Positions 6,724 through 6,834 of a stretch of 6,834 bases of DNA are shown in pieces. The position numbers and the translations under genes are program-made. How positions within the stretch are numbered: position 1 is the stretch's first letter; the number at the start of each line of letters is the position of its first letter. The notes under the pieces are model-generated. The model was not told the origin of the DNA and did no database searches. It saw nothing but the letters and a program-made list of their open reading frames with translations. Origin of the DNA: Actinomycetota bacterium (GTDB lineage: Bacteria > Actinomycetota > Acidimicrobiia > Acidimicrobiales > JACCXE01); the NCBI GenBank assembly GCA_013697265.1, contig JACCXE010000079.1, forward strand, positions 1-6,834, in the 5' to 3' direction.

Positions 6724-6834
6724 TCAGCCCTTCAGTGAATCGATGCCGGTGAGGTCAACCGACCGACGATTCCGGTAGATGAGCAGGACGATGGCCAACC
6801 CGACGCCGACTTCGGCCGCGGCGATGGCGATCAC
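6724..6834 (-). CDS. nuoK: NADH-quinone oxidoreductase subunit K, C-terminal end
   Basis: The last 36 residues of NuoK plus a TGA stop; the rest of this roughly 100-residue protein lies beyond the right edge. NuoK is a small three-helix membrane subunit of complex I that links the quinone-side module to NuoN. The visible part is the third membrane helix, 'VIAIAAAEVGVGLAIVLLIYR', followed by a short tail 'SVDLTGIDSLKG'. The glutamate in 'AAAEVGVGLA' matches the conserved Glu72 of E. coli NuoK, part of the chain of charged residues used in proton transfer, and the D(L)xGIDxLKG ending is common in this family. It ends two bases before the nuoL GTG, so the two genes are very probably translationally coupled. 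Confidence 0.95.
   Translation of the reverse strand: MIAIAAAEVGVGLAIVLLIYRNRRSVDLTGIDSLKG
6728..6732 (-). promoter_or_regulatory. Ribosome binding site of nuoL, inside the end of nuoK
   Basis: AAGGG on the minus strand, within the last two codons of nuoK, lies six bases ahead of the GTG start of nuoL. It is a moderate Shine-Dalgarno match and supports GTG at 6721-6719 as the start rather than a later codon; the first residues (hydrophobic after MLDHAW) also fit the normal NuoL start. Confidence 0.5.

Noticed and set aside
5849..6778. 309-residue plus-strand open frame opposite the start of nuoL
   Set aside because: Antisense shadow of nuoL with no family resemblance; it also runs across the nuoL/nuoK junction without any start-site signal.

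Overview
The window is a densely packed, single-direction stretch of high-G+C bacterial chromosome. Every supported gene lies on the minus strand, so in transcription order (right to left) it reads nuoK (3' end only) - nuoL - nuoM - nuoN - MidA/NDUFAF7-type methyltransferase - acs (5' part only). There are no RNA genes, mobile elements, CRISPR arrays or long repeats, and no non-coding stretch longer than about 20 bases.

Positions 6834-1461 are the distal end of a respiratory complex I (NADH:quinone oxidoreductase) operon, encoding the membrane arm: NuoK and the three antiporter-like proton-pumping subunits NuoL, NuoM and NuoN. The key membrane Glu, Lys and His residues known from the E. coli subunits are all present. 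Gaps between genes are only 2, 8 and 3 bases, so translational coupling is likely. NuoL and NuoM start with GTG, and the Shine-Dalgarno sequence of nuoM overlaps the nuoL stop codon.

After nuoN, and in the same reading frame, comes a 330-residue SAM-dependent methyltransferase of the MidA/NDUFAF7 (COG1565) family. The mitochondrial member of this family is a complex I assembly factor that methylates an arginine of NDUFS2, the NuoD counterpart. Its position as the next gene in a bacterial nuo cluster is the most interesting point here, because it suggests that the modification of complex I is old and operon-encoded. Twenty bases further on, acetyl-CoA synthetase (acs) begins and runs off the left edge. 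It has no clear ribosome binding site, but a TANNNT box lies six bases before its ATG, so a leaderless promoter is possible.

The gene order, high G+C, GTG starts and protein character suggest an actinobacterium. The class Acidimicrobiia would fit, but this is an impression that cannot be proved from the window. Other points of note are a long acidic, His-containing loop inserted near the N-terminus of NuoL and a Gly/Ala-rich N-terminal extension on NuoN.
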